Below the pieces are notes generated by a model that was given only the letters and a program-made list of their open reading frames with translations, was not told where the DNA came from and did not search any database. The translations under genes were made by a program, and so were the position numbers. Below are positions 32,040-41,552 of a stretch of 64,000 nt of DNA, piece after piece. Source of the DNA: an uncultured Myxococcales bacterium (GTDB lineage: Bacteria > Myxococcota_A > UBA9042); NCBI GenBank assembly GCA_903896545.1, contig CAITYF010000202.1:22891-86890 (forward strand), given 5' to 3'. The first letter of the stretch is position 1. Every line of letters begins with the position of its first letter.

Positions 32040-33506
32040 CTAGCGTGTGGCGGCGTGATCTGAGATCCACGCGCGCACGTTGCGCCGGGCGAGCGCCATG
32101 ACGGTCGCCTGCGGGTTGACGCCGGGCGAGCTTGGCAAGCAGCTTGCGTCGGCAAGGATTAAGTTCTGCCAGCCCCAGAGTTTGCCGAATGAGTTCGCCG
32201 CGGTTTTTGCTTGCCGCTCGCCGATGGGGCAGGAGGCGAACGCGTGAACCGTCGACAAATTCAATGAATCTGCCCGGAGCGGCGCATGGAGCGCTCTCTC
32301 CGCGTGTTGGGCTGACGTCAGCGTTGGCATCGACGTTACGCCCGTGTGGACGGCCAGCGCGCCCGCGGCGAAAAGGACGCGGGCGAGATGCCTCAGTCCC
32401 TGTGTGAGCAGTTCCACATCTTGGGGCGCCATCGCGTAGCGCAGCGTCGAGCGCGTCGCATCCGCGGTCGCTGGACGTACCGATCCGTGCCCGCGTCCGC
32501 GAACGGCGACGTAGTAGGCCGCCACGCGATCCAGCCTTGTCATCACGTCGCGCCCTTGCGGCCAGTTATCGGCGAGCAGAACGGCCGCGTGTCCTGGCGT
32601 CAGGTACGAGCCGCCGAGAGAAATATCCGGTGCGAACTCCGTGATTTGCACCAAGGGCAACACACTGCTTAAGCCGCCGACGGACGAGGGAAATTCCGCG
32701 AGCACCTTGAGCATCGGGTGAATTTGTAGCGAATCCCCAATGTTGTGGTGGATGCCCGAACGTCGAAGAAGCGCCGGAGTCTCGGTCGCTCCACAAGCCA
32801 AGAACACAGCGTCGGCCGTCAGCCATTCGGTCTGTGGTGGCTGCCCGGGCTCGTGGCGGAGGATCTCGACGCGCTGGGCGTGGGGCGCGTCGCCGTGGAT
32901 CTGGTGCACGCGCGCATGTGTGAGCAGTCGCGCGCCTGCCGCTTGCGCACGCGGGAGCAGGGACTGGCTCACGCCCTGCTTGGCGCCTGTCGGACAACCG
33001 CTGGCGCACCGGTTTGTGCCGCGGCAGTTCGGTGCGATGCGCGGAACTTCGTGGTGAGCCCAGCCGAGCGTCGTCGCGCCGTGGGCGAAGAGCGCCGTGC
33101 TCGTGGGCCACTTACCCGCATGCAAACCGACGTGGAGCGCGGCTTCCGCCCAGACAAAGTGCGGTTCGAGATCGCCAGCGCTCGCGCCGCGCAAGTCGTA
33201 ATCCGTCGCCCACTCGTCCAACGTCGCGTCTGGCGTGCGCCGCCAAAAACCACTGTTTATTTCTGTGCTTCCGCCGACGCAGCAGCCTTCGACATAGGCG
33301 ATTGGGTTGGCGCCGAGCAGTGGCGTCATGCCCCGATGCCGATAGAGCAGCGCCATCGCGCGCTCGGCGGACTGGCCATAGTCTTCCAATGCAAACGCGC
33401 CGCCTTCCTCGATGACGGTGACATCCCAGCCGGCCGTCGCCAATTCGAAGGCGCAGACCGCGCCACCCGCGCCGGAGCCGACGACCAGCGCACGCTTGCC
33501 GCTCAT
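32040..33506 (-). CDS. GMC-family FAD oxidoreductase
   Basis: A 488-residue flavoprotein. The Rossmann FAD motif is VVGSGAGGAVCAFELA with VIEEGG, the second GMC signature region is around ACGATETPALLRRSGI, and the C-terminal domain contains SSPGVNPQATVMALARR. A Cys-rich stretch (CRGTNRCASGCPTGAKQG) resembles that of the gluconate/alcohol dehydrogenase branch. The ATG at 33506 overlaps the stop of the preceding small gene. No Tat or Sec signal is visible, so it may be cytoplasmic or carried by the partner. Substrate unknown, probably an alcohol or sterol. Confidence 0.88.
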   Translation of the reverse strand: MSGKRALVVGSGAGGAVCAFELATAGWDVTVIEEGGAFALEDYGQSAERAMALLYRHRGMTPLLGANPIAYVEGCCVGGSTEINSGFWRRTPDATLDEWATDYDLRGASAGDLEPHFVWAEAALHVGLHAGKWPTSTALFAHGATTLGWAHHEVPRIAPNCRGTNRCASGCPTGAKQGVSQSLLPRAQAAGARLLTHARVHQIHGDAPHAQRVEILRHEPGQPPQTEWLTADAVFLACGATETPALLRRSGIHHNIGDSLQIHPMLKVLAEFPSSVGGLSSVLPLVQITEFAPDISLGGSYLTPGHAAVLLADNWPQGRDVMTRLDRVAAYYVAVRGRGHGSVRPATADATRSTLRYAMAPQDVELLTQGLRHLARVLFAAGALAVHTGVTSMPTLTSAQHAERALHAPLRADSLNLSTVHAFASCPIGERQAKTAANSFGKLWGWQNLILADASCLPSSPGVNPQATVMALARRNVRAWISDHAATR

Positions 33507-33925
33507 CGCGCACCGCCAGCGGCTGCAATGACGCCGGGAAATTCGAAGTACGCCAGCAACGCCGACGTCCGAATGAGGCGCATGAGCTGGCGCGCTTGCG
33601 GCAGCGGCGCGACGGACCAACGGTGGAGCAGTTCGGCCTGTTGGGATGGCGTCAGCGCGACGAAGCTGCGGGCTCCCCAGCGCAGCGCGCTCGTGTCCAC
33701 CGCGCGCAGTCCGAGAACGAAACCGCTGCGGTAGTGCAATGCGAGCGCACTGACTTGGCCTTCGACAAACGCAGCTGCGTGGGCAATCGCGGCGGCGTGT
33801 ACGGCGGCGGGCAGCGAGACCGGCGCGGGATTCAGCCACGCCGCGACGATGGCGTGCAAAGTCAGCCTCGCCCGACCGGCGTGTTCAGGGTGCAGTTGGG
33901 GTAGGAAAATCGCGCGCAGTTGCAA
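33503..33925 (-). CDS. small protein coupled to the GMC oxidoreductase
   Basis: A 140-residue, mostly helical Ala/Leu-rich protein whose stop overlaps the oxidoreductase ATG (ATGA). Small proteins in this position often act as the partner or chaperone subunit of GMC dehydrogenases (gluconate 2-dehydrogenase subunit 3-like), and the lengths fit. I see no conserved motif to confirm it. The start is uncertain: TTG at 33925 is the only obvious option in frame and has no strong ribosome-binding site. Confidence 0.6.
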   Translation of the reverse strand: MQLRAIFLPQLHPEHAGRARLTLHAIVAAWLNPAPVSLPAAVHAAAIAHAAAFVEGQVSALALHYRSGFVLGLRAVDTSALRWGARSFVALTPSQQAELLHRWSVAPLPQARQLMRLIRTSALLAYFEFPGVIAAAGGAR

Positions 33926-33988
33926 AGTGTGGTGTACCGGTGCCGGCGGCGATGCCGGCCGCCAGAATGGCGAGGCAACCGGGGGGTG

Positions 33989-35962
33989 TCAAGGCGCAAG
34001 TGTCGGGCGCTGCTCGCCAAGCACGCGATACAGGCCGACCACATATCCGCCCGGCGGCATCGGCACGTGCGGGTGCGGTGGGGTCCCGACCTCCGTCAGG
34101 TGCCACTCGCGCACGGGTGCGAGCGTCAACCGGCGGCGAACGGCATCGCAGGTTGCGCGCGGCGTTGTCAGGTCGGGCGCGTCGGACATCGGCTCCAACC
34201 AACAGGCCATGCCGAGCCAGAGGTAAACGTCCTCGCCCGTCGGCCACGCGTTGCTGGTCACGAGACCGCTGAGGTCGACCAGCACAACCTGCTTGCCCGC
34301 ACGGTCAAAGGCGATCCGCGGAAAGTGGTCCATCGACCCGTCCGCCCGCGCGATGAGCCGTGCGTGGTTCGGCAGCAACTGCGCCGCGACCTGCTGCGCC
34401 TGCCACTGCGTCTGCAGCGTGTACAGCCGCGTGACCTCTGGCAGGCAGTACAGCAGTTGTGCGACGGCGAACGCGCCGGCGATGCCCGTGGTCAGACGTG
34501 CGGACCAGCGCTGTGGCAGCCAGTTGACCGCTTGGCCGGCGAGCAGCGCACTCCAAGCGACCGGGACAAACTGCATCCGTTCAGCGTAGGGACCTTCCGT
34601 GGCGAAGAACATCAAGCCCATCGCAGTTGTGCAGCCGATCGCCGCGAGCAGCCACAGCGTCGGTCGCCGTGCGAGCTGTAGTGCGCGCACCAAACCCGCC
34701 ACGAACACCAGCGCGTAGCCAGGCAGCGTCAGGCGCGGATCCCACAGCGCGATGACACGCGCTGCCGCGGTGAGGTCGACATTGGGGAGGTGCTGTAGCG
34801 AACCGCGCCGGTCCAGCCAAAGCGGCGCAATCAGGTACCCCGCCATGAGAGCGGCAGCCAAGAACAGGATTGGCGGCATCCGCGGCCGCTGCCCCGTCGT
34901 CCAAGGCAGAAGCAACAGCAGCAGCGGGAACGGCAGCCATTCGGGGCGCGCGTGCACGGTCAGGACGCAACTCGCCATCGTGAGTATCAGCGCCGGAGTG
35001 CGGAGACGCGGGTTCTCGTCGAGCCAAAGATGGGCGGCAAAGGCGGCGGTCGAGGTCATCAGGAGAAGGAGCGGCCCCGGTTCCTCGCACGCGCTCCAGC
35101 GCACCAGCAACGGCGAGAGCGCGAGCAAGATGCCGCCAGCCCAAACGCCGCGATTCCATGCGAAGAGTCGGCCGACGAATGCGAGGCAGAAAGGGACGGC
35201 CAGCGTGCTCAGTCCGAGGTTCAACAGAAAGAGCGCGTCGACGTTCAGACCGGTGAGGCGCTGCAACGCGACTGCGGCGGACGTCAGCCCTTCGCCATAC
35301 GGCCAGATCGACCCGTCGCGCAGGAACTGCGTGTGGAGATCAATGCGATAGCCCTCGTGCAGAAACGTGCGCGGCGACCACAATAAGCGCACAGTCAGGC
35401 TCAGCAGCGTCACGGCAGCGACACCTGCGGTCCGAATCGGCGGCCACCGCCGTGGGAGCCGCTGAAGCGTCACCGCGAGAGCCAGCAGCCACACGAGCCA
35501 GGCGGCACCCGCGCGCTGCCGTGGCGAAACGTGCCACCAGGGGGGCGGCCGATCCTTCACGGCGACGGCTTTCTCGGCGTGGTGCCACGGCGACGCGCTC
35601 AGCATCCGTCCGTCCAACACCGCGTGGAAGCGCGCGCACACCGGCGCTGGCAGGGTGGGCTCACAGCTGAGAATCAGCGCGGACTTCTCCGGTGTCACGA
35701 GCGCGCACGCCGACTTGCCGTCGTTCGCGGACTCCACGCACAGGCGCAGCTTCGTTTCTTCCAGCGCGATCTTGTTCAGGCGCCACCCAGCCACGACGTC
35801 CGCTTCATCGTGCAGCGGCTCCAGCCACGTCAGAACCGCCGCTTCCGCGCCGCGCGGGAGGTTCCATGCAGCGTCCGTTGGTTCGGCCCTCGCCGCCGCA
35901 GACCCTAGCGCGGCCGCAAGGCAAGTGACGACGAACGTGAAGCGTCGCCAGACTGCGCTCAT
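33989..35962 (-). CDS. polytopic membrane protein, glycosyltransferase-39-like
   Basis: A 657-residue protein with a signal-peptide-like N-terminus (to about AAARAEP), an N-terminal soluble domain of about 120 residues, then ten or so hydrophobic helices (about 150-520) and a soluble C-terminal region. The layout of repeated helices with polar loops (RTFLHEGYRIDLHTQFLRDG) recalls GT-C/ArnT-like glycosyltransferases, but I see no decisive catalytic motif. Its ATG at 35962 overlaps the stop of the preceding epimerase gene, so it is the third gene of a coupled operon that may build or attach a surface glycan. Confidence 0.72.
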   Translation of the reverse strand: MSAVWRRFTFVVTCLAAALGSAAARAEPTDAAWNLPRGAEAAVLTWLEPLHDEADVVAGWRLNKIALEETKLRLCVESANDGKSACALVTPEKSALILSCEPTLPAPVCARFHAVLDGRMLSASPWHHAEKAVAVKDRPPPWWHVSPRQRAGAAWLVWLLALAVTLQRLPRRWPPIRTAGVAAVTLLSLTVRLLWSPRTFLHEGYRIDLHTQFLRDGSIWPYGEGLTSAAVALQRLTGLNVDALFLLNLGLSTLAVPFCLAFVGRLFAWNRGVWAGGILLALSPLLVRWSACEEPGPLLLLMTSTAAFAAHLWLDENPRLRTPALILTMASCVLTVHARPEWLPFPLLLLLLPWTTGQRPRMPPILFLAAALMAGYLIAPLWLDRRGSLQHLPNVDLTAAARVIALWDPRLTLPGYALVFVAGLVRALQLARRPTLWLLAAIGCTTAMGLMFFATEGPYAERMQFVPVAWSALLAGQAVNWLPQRWSARLTTGIAGAFAVAQLLYCLPEVTRLYTLQTQWQAQQVAAQLLPNHARLIARADGSMDHFPRIAFDRAGKQVVLVDLSGLVTSNAWPTGEDVYLWLGMACWLEPMSDAPDLTTPRATCDAVRRRLTLAPVREWHLTEVGTPPHPHVPMPPGGYVVGLYRVLGEQRPTLAP

Positions 35963-36987
35963 GGCAGCCAATCGAGCACGGCGAGAATCCGCGGTGCGAG
36001 GCGGGAGCGGTGGGGCGACGCGTTGGATTGTTGCAGGACGAGCTCCCGATTTTGCACGTACCAGTCATAACTTTGCGCGATCATCGCGTCATTGCTGTGC
36101 TGCGGTGTCCAGCCCAGCGCGCGCCGCGTCTGCTCGGTGTCAAACCAGATTTCCCGACCGTAGGCGAGCGCGTGGTAGCTGGCCAGCGGCGACAAGCCGA
36201 GGCGACTCGTCCAGGTCATCGCGCGCTGGGTCGGGCCAAATGGCAAGGCGCGCACCGGGCTGCCCGTTCGCGCGTGGGCAACGAGGTTCTGCAGCAGATC
36301 CCCCATCGTCCCGAACTGGGTCGCGCCGCCCAGCCACAGGCCGTTCCCCGGCTTTTCGGCCAGCAGACACAGCGCGGCGAGATCGTCGACATGAACGAAC
36401 TGATAGCGGTTGCGCCCATTGCCCAGCGTGTACACGGGCCGTCCGCGGCGCACCCACTCAAAGAGCAACTGAAAGATGCCGAGGCGTCCCGGTCCCAGGA
36501 TCGTTCGCGGGCGCACCACCGCGACGTCGAGCCCTCGATTGCGCCACGTCTCCACGCGCGCCTCTGCCGCGAGTTTGGCGACGCCGTACGCCTCAGCTGG
36601 TCGCGGCGGGGTCGCTGACGTGATTGGCAGGGATTGCGGCACGCCGTACACGGCGCTTGTCGAGACAACAACCACTTTTTGCACACCAACCCGTGCTGCT
36701 TCGGCGAGGACCCGCTCTGTCCCGTCGACGTTCACCGTGTGCAGCAGCTCCAAATCCTTGGCCAGAGGAACCTGCGCGACCTGATGGTGGACGACGTCAA
36801 CGCCAGCCACCGCCCGGGCGACAGCAATCGGGTCTCGCACGTCGCCGCGGACGAACTCCACGTTCGCGGGGCGATCAGCGGCGTCAAGCAGGTCAAAGAC
36901 GCGCACGGAGTCACCGCGCGCCAAGAGGTGCCGCACGGTTGCGCTGCCGAGGAACCCCGATCCGCCGGTCACGAGCGTTCGCGTCAC
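35959..36987 (-). CDS. NAD-dependent epimerase/dehydratase (extended SDR)
   Basis: A 342-residue extended short-chain dehydrogenase. The Rossmann motif is TGGSGFLG at the N-terminus, and the catalytic Ser/Tyr/Lys set fits STSAVYG and EAYGVAKLAAE (YxxxK). The VRPRTILGPGR and YQFVHVDDLA signatures of sugar epimerases follow. It begins with GTG, overlapping the stop of the upstream epimerase (GTGA). Second gene of a three-gene operon with another SDR and a membrane protein. The nucleotide-sugar or sterol substrate is not evident. Confidence 0.88.
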   Translation of the reverse strand: MTRTLVTGGSGFLGSATVRHLLARGDSVRVFDLLDAADRPANVEFVRGDVRDPIAVARAVAGVDVVHHQVAQVPLAKDLELLHTVNVDGTERVLAEAARVGVQKVVVVSTSAVYGVPQSLPITSATPPRPAEAYGVAKLAAEARVETWRNRGLDVAVVRPRTILGPGRLGIFQLLFEWVRRGRPVYTLGNGRNRYQFVHVDDLAALCLLAEKPGNGLWLGGATQFGTMGDLLQNLVAHARTGSPVRALPFGPTQRAMTWTSRLGLSPLASYHALAYGREIWFDTEQTRRALGWTPQHSNDAMIAQSYDWYVQNRELVLQQSNASPHRSRLAPRILAVLDWLP

Positions 36988-37997
36988 AGTTGCACACCTT
37001 GCGCGCGACACCAGGCGATGGACCGCCGCATGCCCTCTTCCAGCGCGATGTGCGGTTGAAAACCCAACTCGGCCTGCGCGCGCGCCACCGAAACGGCGAT
37101 TGTCGCGCCCAATTCTCCCGCAACGTGCAGTTCCTGCTGGTACAGCCCCGTCCGCTGAATCCACGTGTCTGCAATGCGGCAGGCGTCCGACGTCAGCGCC
37201 GGCACGTAGCGCGGTCGCAGTCGGGTGCCGAGAATACGCGCGACGGTTTCCAGAATTTCGAGCCAAGCGTACGGCCGTTCGTCGGCAATCCAGTAGGTGC
37301 GACCGGGCGCTGCAGCGCTTGCCCGTGCGAGCAGCACGCCTTGGACGATGTTGTCCACGTACGACATGCTGCGTAGGTTGCTGCCGTCGCCAAAAACCGG
37401 TGGTCGACCGTGCGCGATCATGCGGAAAAACGTCGTTTGGCGGAGCGGCTGATGTGGGCCGTAGAACCAACAGGGGCGCAGAATCACGGTTTCCATTGCG
37501 CTGCCGGCTTGGCGTACGAGCGCCTCGGCGCCCGCCTTTGACCGCCCATAGCCCAGATACGGCGACTCATCCGGGTCGTCCTCCCGCATCAGCGTGTGCG
37601 GCGAACGGTTCAGCCCGGCGGCCGAGTTTGAGCTGATGTGGATGAAGCGCCGCACGCCCGCGCTCTGCGCCGCCGCGAGCACATGGCGCGTGCCATCGAC
37701 GTTCACCGCCGTCAGGTCCGCGACGCGCTTGGGATGAATCAGCCCCGCGGAATGTACGACCGTCTGGACGCCGTGAAACAGCGCGGGCGGCACGGGTTGG
37801 CGAATGTCGGCGCGAACGACCTCGACACCGGACAGCGCACTCAACGCGCGAATGTCCGCAGTCGGCGACGCAAGGACGCGCACGGCCTCGGGCTCCTGTA
37901 CAGCGGGGCCAAACTGACCGCCCTCGCTCAGCGCGTGCACCAGCGCGTTGCCGAGCCAACCCGGCGCGCCAGTCACCAGAATTCGCGGAGTCGCCAT
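36984..37997 (-). CDS. NAD-dependent epimerase/dehydratase (extended SDR)
   Basis: A 337-residue SDR with TGAPGWLG for dinucleotide binding, SSNSAAG for the serine motif and YLGYGRSKAGAE for the catalytic YxxxK. RPCWFYGPHQP and MSYVDNIVQGVLLA follow as in 3-beta-HSD/sugar epimerase relatives. AGGTGG precedes the ATG at 37997. First gene of the SDR/SDR/membrane-protein operon. The two SDRs are clearly different in sequence, so they probably act on successive intermediates (inference). Confidence 0.88.
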   Translation of the reverse strand: MATPRILVTGAPGWLGNALVHALSEGGQFGPAVQEPEAVRVLASPTADIRALSALSGVEVVRADIRQPVPPALFHGVQTVVHSAGLIHPKRVADLTAVNVDGTRHVLAAAQSAGVRRFIHISSNSAAGLNRSPHTLMREDDPDESPYLGYGRSKAGAEALVRQAGSAMETVILRPCWFYGPHQPLRQTTFFRMIAHGRPPVFGDGSNLRSMSYVDNIVQGVLLARASAAAPGRTYWIADERPYAWLEILETVARILGTRLRPRYVPALTSDACRIADTWIQRTGLYQQELHVAGELGATIAVSVARAQAELGFQPHIALEEGMRRSIAWCRAQGVQL

Positions 37998-38086
37998 ATC
38001 CACCTGCACCGCAAGAGACCGCTGACCGGCCGCTTTCGCAGAATCACCCCGGGCGCGTGGTCCGTCAAGCGGTGATCGGGGTGCCA

Positions 38087-39487
38087 TCAGGCCTTGCGCC
38101 ACACATACACGCACTTGCGCAACGCGTTGCGGCCGTGAGCCCCCATCTGCTGACTGCTGTTGCCCTTGCCGCCGGGAAGCACGAGGATCGTTTCGACGCG
38201 GAACCCGAGTTCCTGGGCGATCGCGGACAGGATGATGTCGACCGGGATGCTTGCGCCGCAGTAGCGCACGTTGTCGTTCACCATGAGGAGCGGCGCACCC
38301 GGCTTCAGGACTCGCGCGCACTGCGAAATCACACAGGCCATCTCGTAGAAATAACCGCGCACCATCCGCGGAATCGCCTTGTTGTTCAGCTTGCCGGTGG
38401 CTTTTTGCGCGCTCAGGTACGCCAAAATCGCCTGCAATGCGGGTTGAGCGTCGGCCGCGGCGAGGGCGGGCGCATAGTGCGAACTGAGCTGCAGCAGATC
38501 TTTGGCGCGGTTTTCAACGGTGCAACTCAACATCTCTTGCCGGAGTGCGGACAGGCGCTCCTCGTCCACGCCCAATAGCGCCAACTCAAGCGCGTAGGTC
38601 CGCGTGTAGTCGTAACGGTTGCAATACGGCGGCGAGGTCACGATGGCGTCGTAGCTTCCAGCCGCGAGCGTCGGCAGAATCTTTAGGCACGAGCCTGCGT
38701 GGACGTGTAGGTGCGCGCTCCTCTTGGGGGCCACAACCGCGTCGTTCCGTTGTGCAAGATCGCCCACGATTTGAATAAGTTTCTGGGCGATCGCCTCGTC
38801 AAACGGCAGGATCACGCCCTTGTTGAACGGTCGCGCACTCTGGCGGCGTTCCGCGCGAAAGTCCCAGCGCAGATATTGCCCGTCCTTGCGTGTAAAACTG
38901 ACCGATTCCAGGATGCACAACAGTGCGAATTCAAGCACCTGTCGCACAGCTGCCGATTCTTCGGCGGCGGCCGCGCGGTATTGCGCCATCTTGTGTGCAT
39001 CCGCTGCGGTGTACGCCCCTTGGGTGATGCGCAGTTCCGGCAACTTCTGCGCCGTCTCGATGGTGCGCCACGGCTTGTCCCGCGCCCAGTCGGCAATGCG
39101 CCGGAGGTCAGGTTCCGCAAGCGCCGTGTCGATCCGCTGCTTCGCCGCAATGATTTCCAGACCGATCGGCAGCAGCTCGATCCCTTCCGCGCGAATACCT
39201 TTGCCGCGGGCCGCAAAAAGCGCCGTTCCACTCCCGGCAAACGGGTCGAGCAGGGTTCCCGACGTCACGCCGTAGCGCCGCAGCAGGTCTTCAATCAGCG
39301 CCGGTGAGAACGCCTCCTTGTACTTGAACCAGCGGTAGACCGTCTGGTGTTTGCTCTGTTGGAAGCTGACCAACGCGCGCGTCAGCGACGGCTCGACGTG
39401 CAGCTGCTCGCGCCAGGCTATGTCCAGCGCGGCATTCATCGCCTCGATCTGTTCGAGCCCGTCGTCCTGAGGGTGTGCCTGATCCAT
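38087..39487 (-). CDS. orphan DNA methyltransferase (N4-cytosine/N6-adenine type)
   Basis: A 466-residue protein with the AdoMet motif DPFAGSGT (81-88) first and the catalytic motif TSPPY (284-288) after it. The gap between them is unusually long (about 195 residues) and holds a helical insert. There is no restriction endonuclease or specificity gene nearby, so it is solitary, either epigenetic or a leftover of a restriction system. I use the ATG at 39487, with GAGAGG 10 nt upstream. Its recognition site cannot be read from sequence. Confidence 0.85.
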   Translation of the reverse strand: MDQAHPQDDGLEQIEAMNAALDIAWREQLHVEPSLTRALVSFQQSKHQTVYRWFKYKEAFSPALIEDLLRRYGVTSGTLLDPFAGSGTALFAARGKGIRAEGIELLPIGLEIIAAKQRIDTALAEPDLRRIADWARDKPWRTIETAQKLPELRITQGAYTAADAHKMAQYRAAAAEESAAVRQVLEFALLCILESVSFTRKDGQYLRWDFRAERRQSARPFNKGVILPFDEAIAQKLIQIVGDLAQRNDAVVAPKRSAHLHVHAGSCLKILPTLAAGSYDAIVTSPPYCNRYDYTRTYALELALLGVDEERLSALRQEMLSCTVENRAKDLLQLSSHYAPALAAADAQPALQAILAYLSAQKATGKLNNKAIPRMVRGYFYEMACVISQCARVLKPGAPLLMVNDNVRYCGASIPVDIILSAIAQELGFRVETILVLPGGKGNSSQQMGAHGRNALRKCVYVWRKA

Positions 39488-39577
39488 CGCGTGCGCTGCC
39501 TCTCGGATCTCAGGTCGCTCGTGCTCCCGCGTGCGGCAGCCTATCGAAACACCCTCGCCGCAGCAACGCACCCGACT

Positions 39578-41029
39578 TCACTCCGCCGCTTCGTCCGTCT
39601 CCGTCTCCAACAAGTGCGCGGGCACGCGTTTGCTCGCTTTCACGCCGAGTTGCCGCAGGGTCTCCGCTTTGCTCACCAGATTCCCGCGTCCTTCGCTCAG
39701 GTGTTTCATCGCATCGCTGTAGCTGCCGCGCGTGAGGTCCAACTGCTTGCCGACCTTCTCCAACGTCTCCGCGAACGCGACAAATTTGTCATGCAGCACG
39801 CCGCCCAGCTTGGCGATCTCGTCCACGTTGCGGTTCTGCCTTTCGTTGCGCCAAATGCTCTCCACCGTCCGCAGCGTCGCCAACAGCGTGCTCGGTCCGA
39901 CGATCATGATTCGCCGCTCAAACGCCTCGGAAAACAGCGTCATGTCGTGCTGGACCGCCAGCAGGTAGGCAGGTTCAACCGGCACGAAAAGAAACACGAA
40001 ATCAAGTGTGTGCAGCTTGTACAGGTTCTGGTAGCCCTTTTCCGACAGCGCCCGGATGTGCGCCCGCATCGCCGCGATGTGCGCGCTGAGCTCCAGCGCC
40101 CGCGTTGCTTCATCCTCGGCTTGGGTGAACCGCACGTAGGCGTTGAGCGACACTTTCGAATCCACCACAAGCTGCTTCTGATCCGGCAGATCGATGACCA
40201 CGTCCGGCTGGTAGCGCTTGGTCCCGTCGCCGGTCTCGACGCGGTCCGACACTTGCACGCGGTACTCGCGGTCGCGCGTCAGCCCCGACGCCTCCAGCAC
40301 CTTCTCCAGCACCATCTCACCCCAGGTCCCCTGCGTCTTGTTGTTCGCGCCGGTCAACGCGTGCGTCAACGCCAGCGCTTCCCGTCCCAGGCGCACGTTC
40401 AAGTCCGCCAGCCGCTTCAGCTCGTTTTCAAGCGTCAGTCGCTCCTTGGAATCCTTGTCGTATGTGTCCTGCACGAGCTTGCCAAACGTCTGAATCTTCT
40501 CATTCAGCGGGTCCAGTAGCCCCGTCATGTTCAGCTTGTTCTGTTCGGTAAAGCGCTTGGTCTTCTCTTCGAGAATCTCCGTCGCCAGCGTCTTGAACTG
40601 ATGACTCAGCGCGTCCTTGGCATCTTGCAGCAGTTGCAGCTTCTGCTGGAACCCGTCGCGCTCGCCGTGCAGCGTTGTCTCCAAGCGTTGGATGGCGACG
40701 GCTTGTCGCTGACTTTCCTGATTGAACTCCATAATCTGCCGCTCGCGATCGGCGATCTGCGCTTCCAGCTTGGGCACGAGCGCGCCGATGGCTTCCGCTT
40801 GACTCGCCCGCACACGCTCGTCCGCGAGCGCACTTTGGGCCACGGTCAGATCGCGCCGCAGGTTTTCCGTTGTTTGCGCGTCCTGCCGCGACCGCTCGTC
40901 GGCCACTTGCAACCGGGCTTGGAGCCCGTCGCCCTGCGCCCGCGCCGCTTGCACCCGCGTTTGCAGGACAAAGAAGACCAGGAGCGCACCCAGAAACGCA
41001 CCGGCCAGCAGCAGGAGAATCGACAGCAT
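39578..41029 (-). CDS. rmuC: RmuC family protein
   Basis: A 483-residue protein with an N-terminal membrane helix (MLSILLLLAGAFLGALLVFFVL), a long coiled coil (about 30-200), then the conserved RmuC nuclease-like core: TQGTWGEMVLEKVLE, YQPDVVIDLPDQKQLVVDSKVSLNAY, VFLFVPVEPAYL and IVGPSTLLATLRTV. RmuC limits certain DNA rearrangements in E. coli; the biochemical activity is not well defined. AGGAG lies 7 nt before the ATG at 41029. Confidence 0.94.
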   Translation of the reverse strand: MLSILLLLAGAFLGALLVFFVLQTRVQAARAQGDGLQARLQVADERSRQDAQTTENLRRDLTVAQSALADERVRASQAEAIGALVPKLEAQIADRERQIMEFNQESQRQAVAIQRLETTLHGERDGFQQKLQLLQDAKDALSHQFKTLATEILEEKTKRFTEQNKLNMTGLLDPLNEKIQTFGKLVQDTYDKDSKERLTLENELKRLADLNVRLGREALALTHALTGANNKTQGTWGEMVLEKVLEASGLTRDREYRVQVSDRVETGDGTKRYQPDVVIDLPDQKQLVVDSKVSLNAYVRFTQAEDEATRALELSAHIAAMRAHIRALSEKGYQNLYKLHTLDFVFLFVPVEPAYLLAVQHDMTLFSEAFERRIMIVGPSTLLATLRTVESIWRNERQNRNVDEIAKLGGVLHDKFVAFAETLEKVGKQLDLTRGSYSDAMKHLSEGRGNLVSKAETLRQLGVKASKRVPAHLLETETDEAAE

Positions 41030-41197
41030 GAGAGGCTCCTTCACAGGTCCGCAAAATGACCCTGCGCGTGCCCTCAGAGCTTGTGAACTTTTGAAATTCC
41101 CAACCTCTGAGCGTCGTACTGGCTCCAGTGGCCGCAGTCAGAACCCGCATCAGGTTCGCCTTCTGGCGCGCCCGCGGTTCCGCCCCGCAGAGGGCCA

Positions 41198-41413
41198 CTA
41201 CGCCGCGATCGACCACCAAGCTGAACGATTCGGGTCCACCGTGCGCGACACTTGGCCCTTTTTCAGCAACCGGTCGAGCGCATTATTCAGGTTCTGCTTG
41301 GTCCAACGGCCGCCGCACGCGTCGTGGATGTCCGCGATCTGCCATTCGTAGTCCGGCTGCTTGCCGAGGAGATTCAGAATGAACTCCGGCGCAGATTCTT
41401 CAGTCTTCGGCAT
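41198..41413 (-). CDS. small winged-helix-like protein
   Basis: A 71-residue protein with a helix-turn-helix-like pattern (EWQIADIHDACGGRWTKQNLNNALDRLLKKGQVSR) ending in a short strand (SAWWSIAA). This reads like a winged helix that might regulate a neighbouring gene. AGGAG precedes the ATG at 41413. No partner gene is apparent. Confidence 0.7.
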   Translation of the reverse strand: MPKTEESAPEFILNLLGKQPDYEWQIADIHDACGGRWTKQNLNNALDRLLKKGQVSRTVDPNRSAWWSIAA

Positions 41414-41552
41414 CGTCTGCTCCTTCATGCGGCACAGCAGCTGCCGCAGGTTGCGCGCTTTCTACCACAGGCGAAGCAGGACTCGCCAGTCAATTCCCCG
41501 GTTGATGGCGCGACCCGTTGAAGATCACTTTTCTTTACGTTGCATTGGAGCG

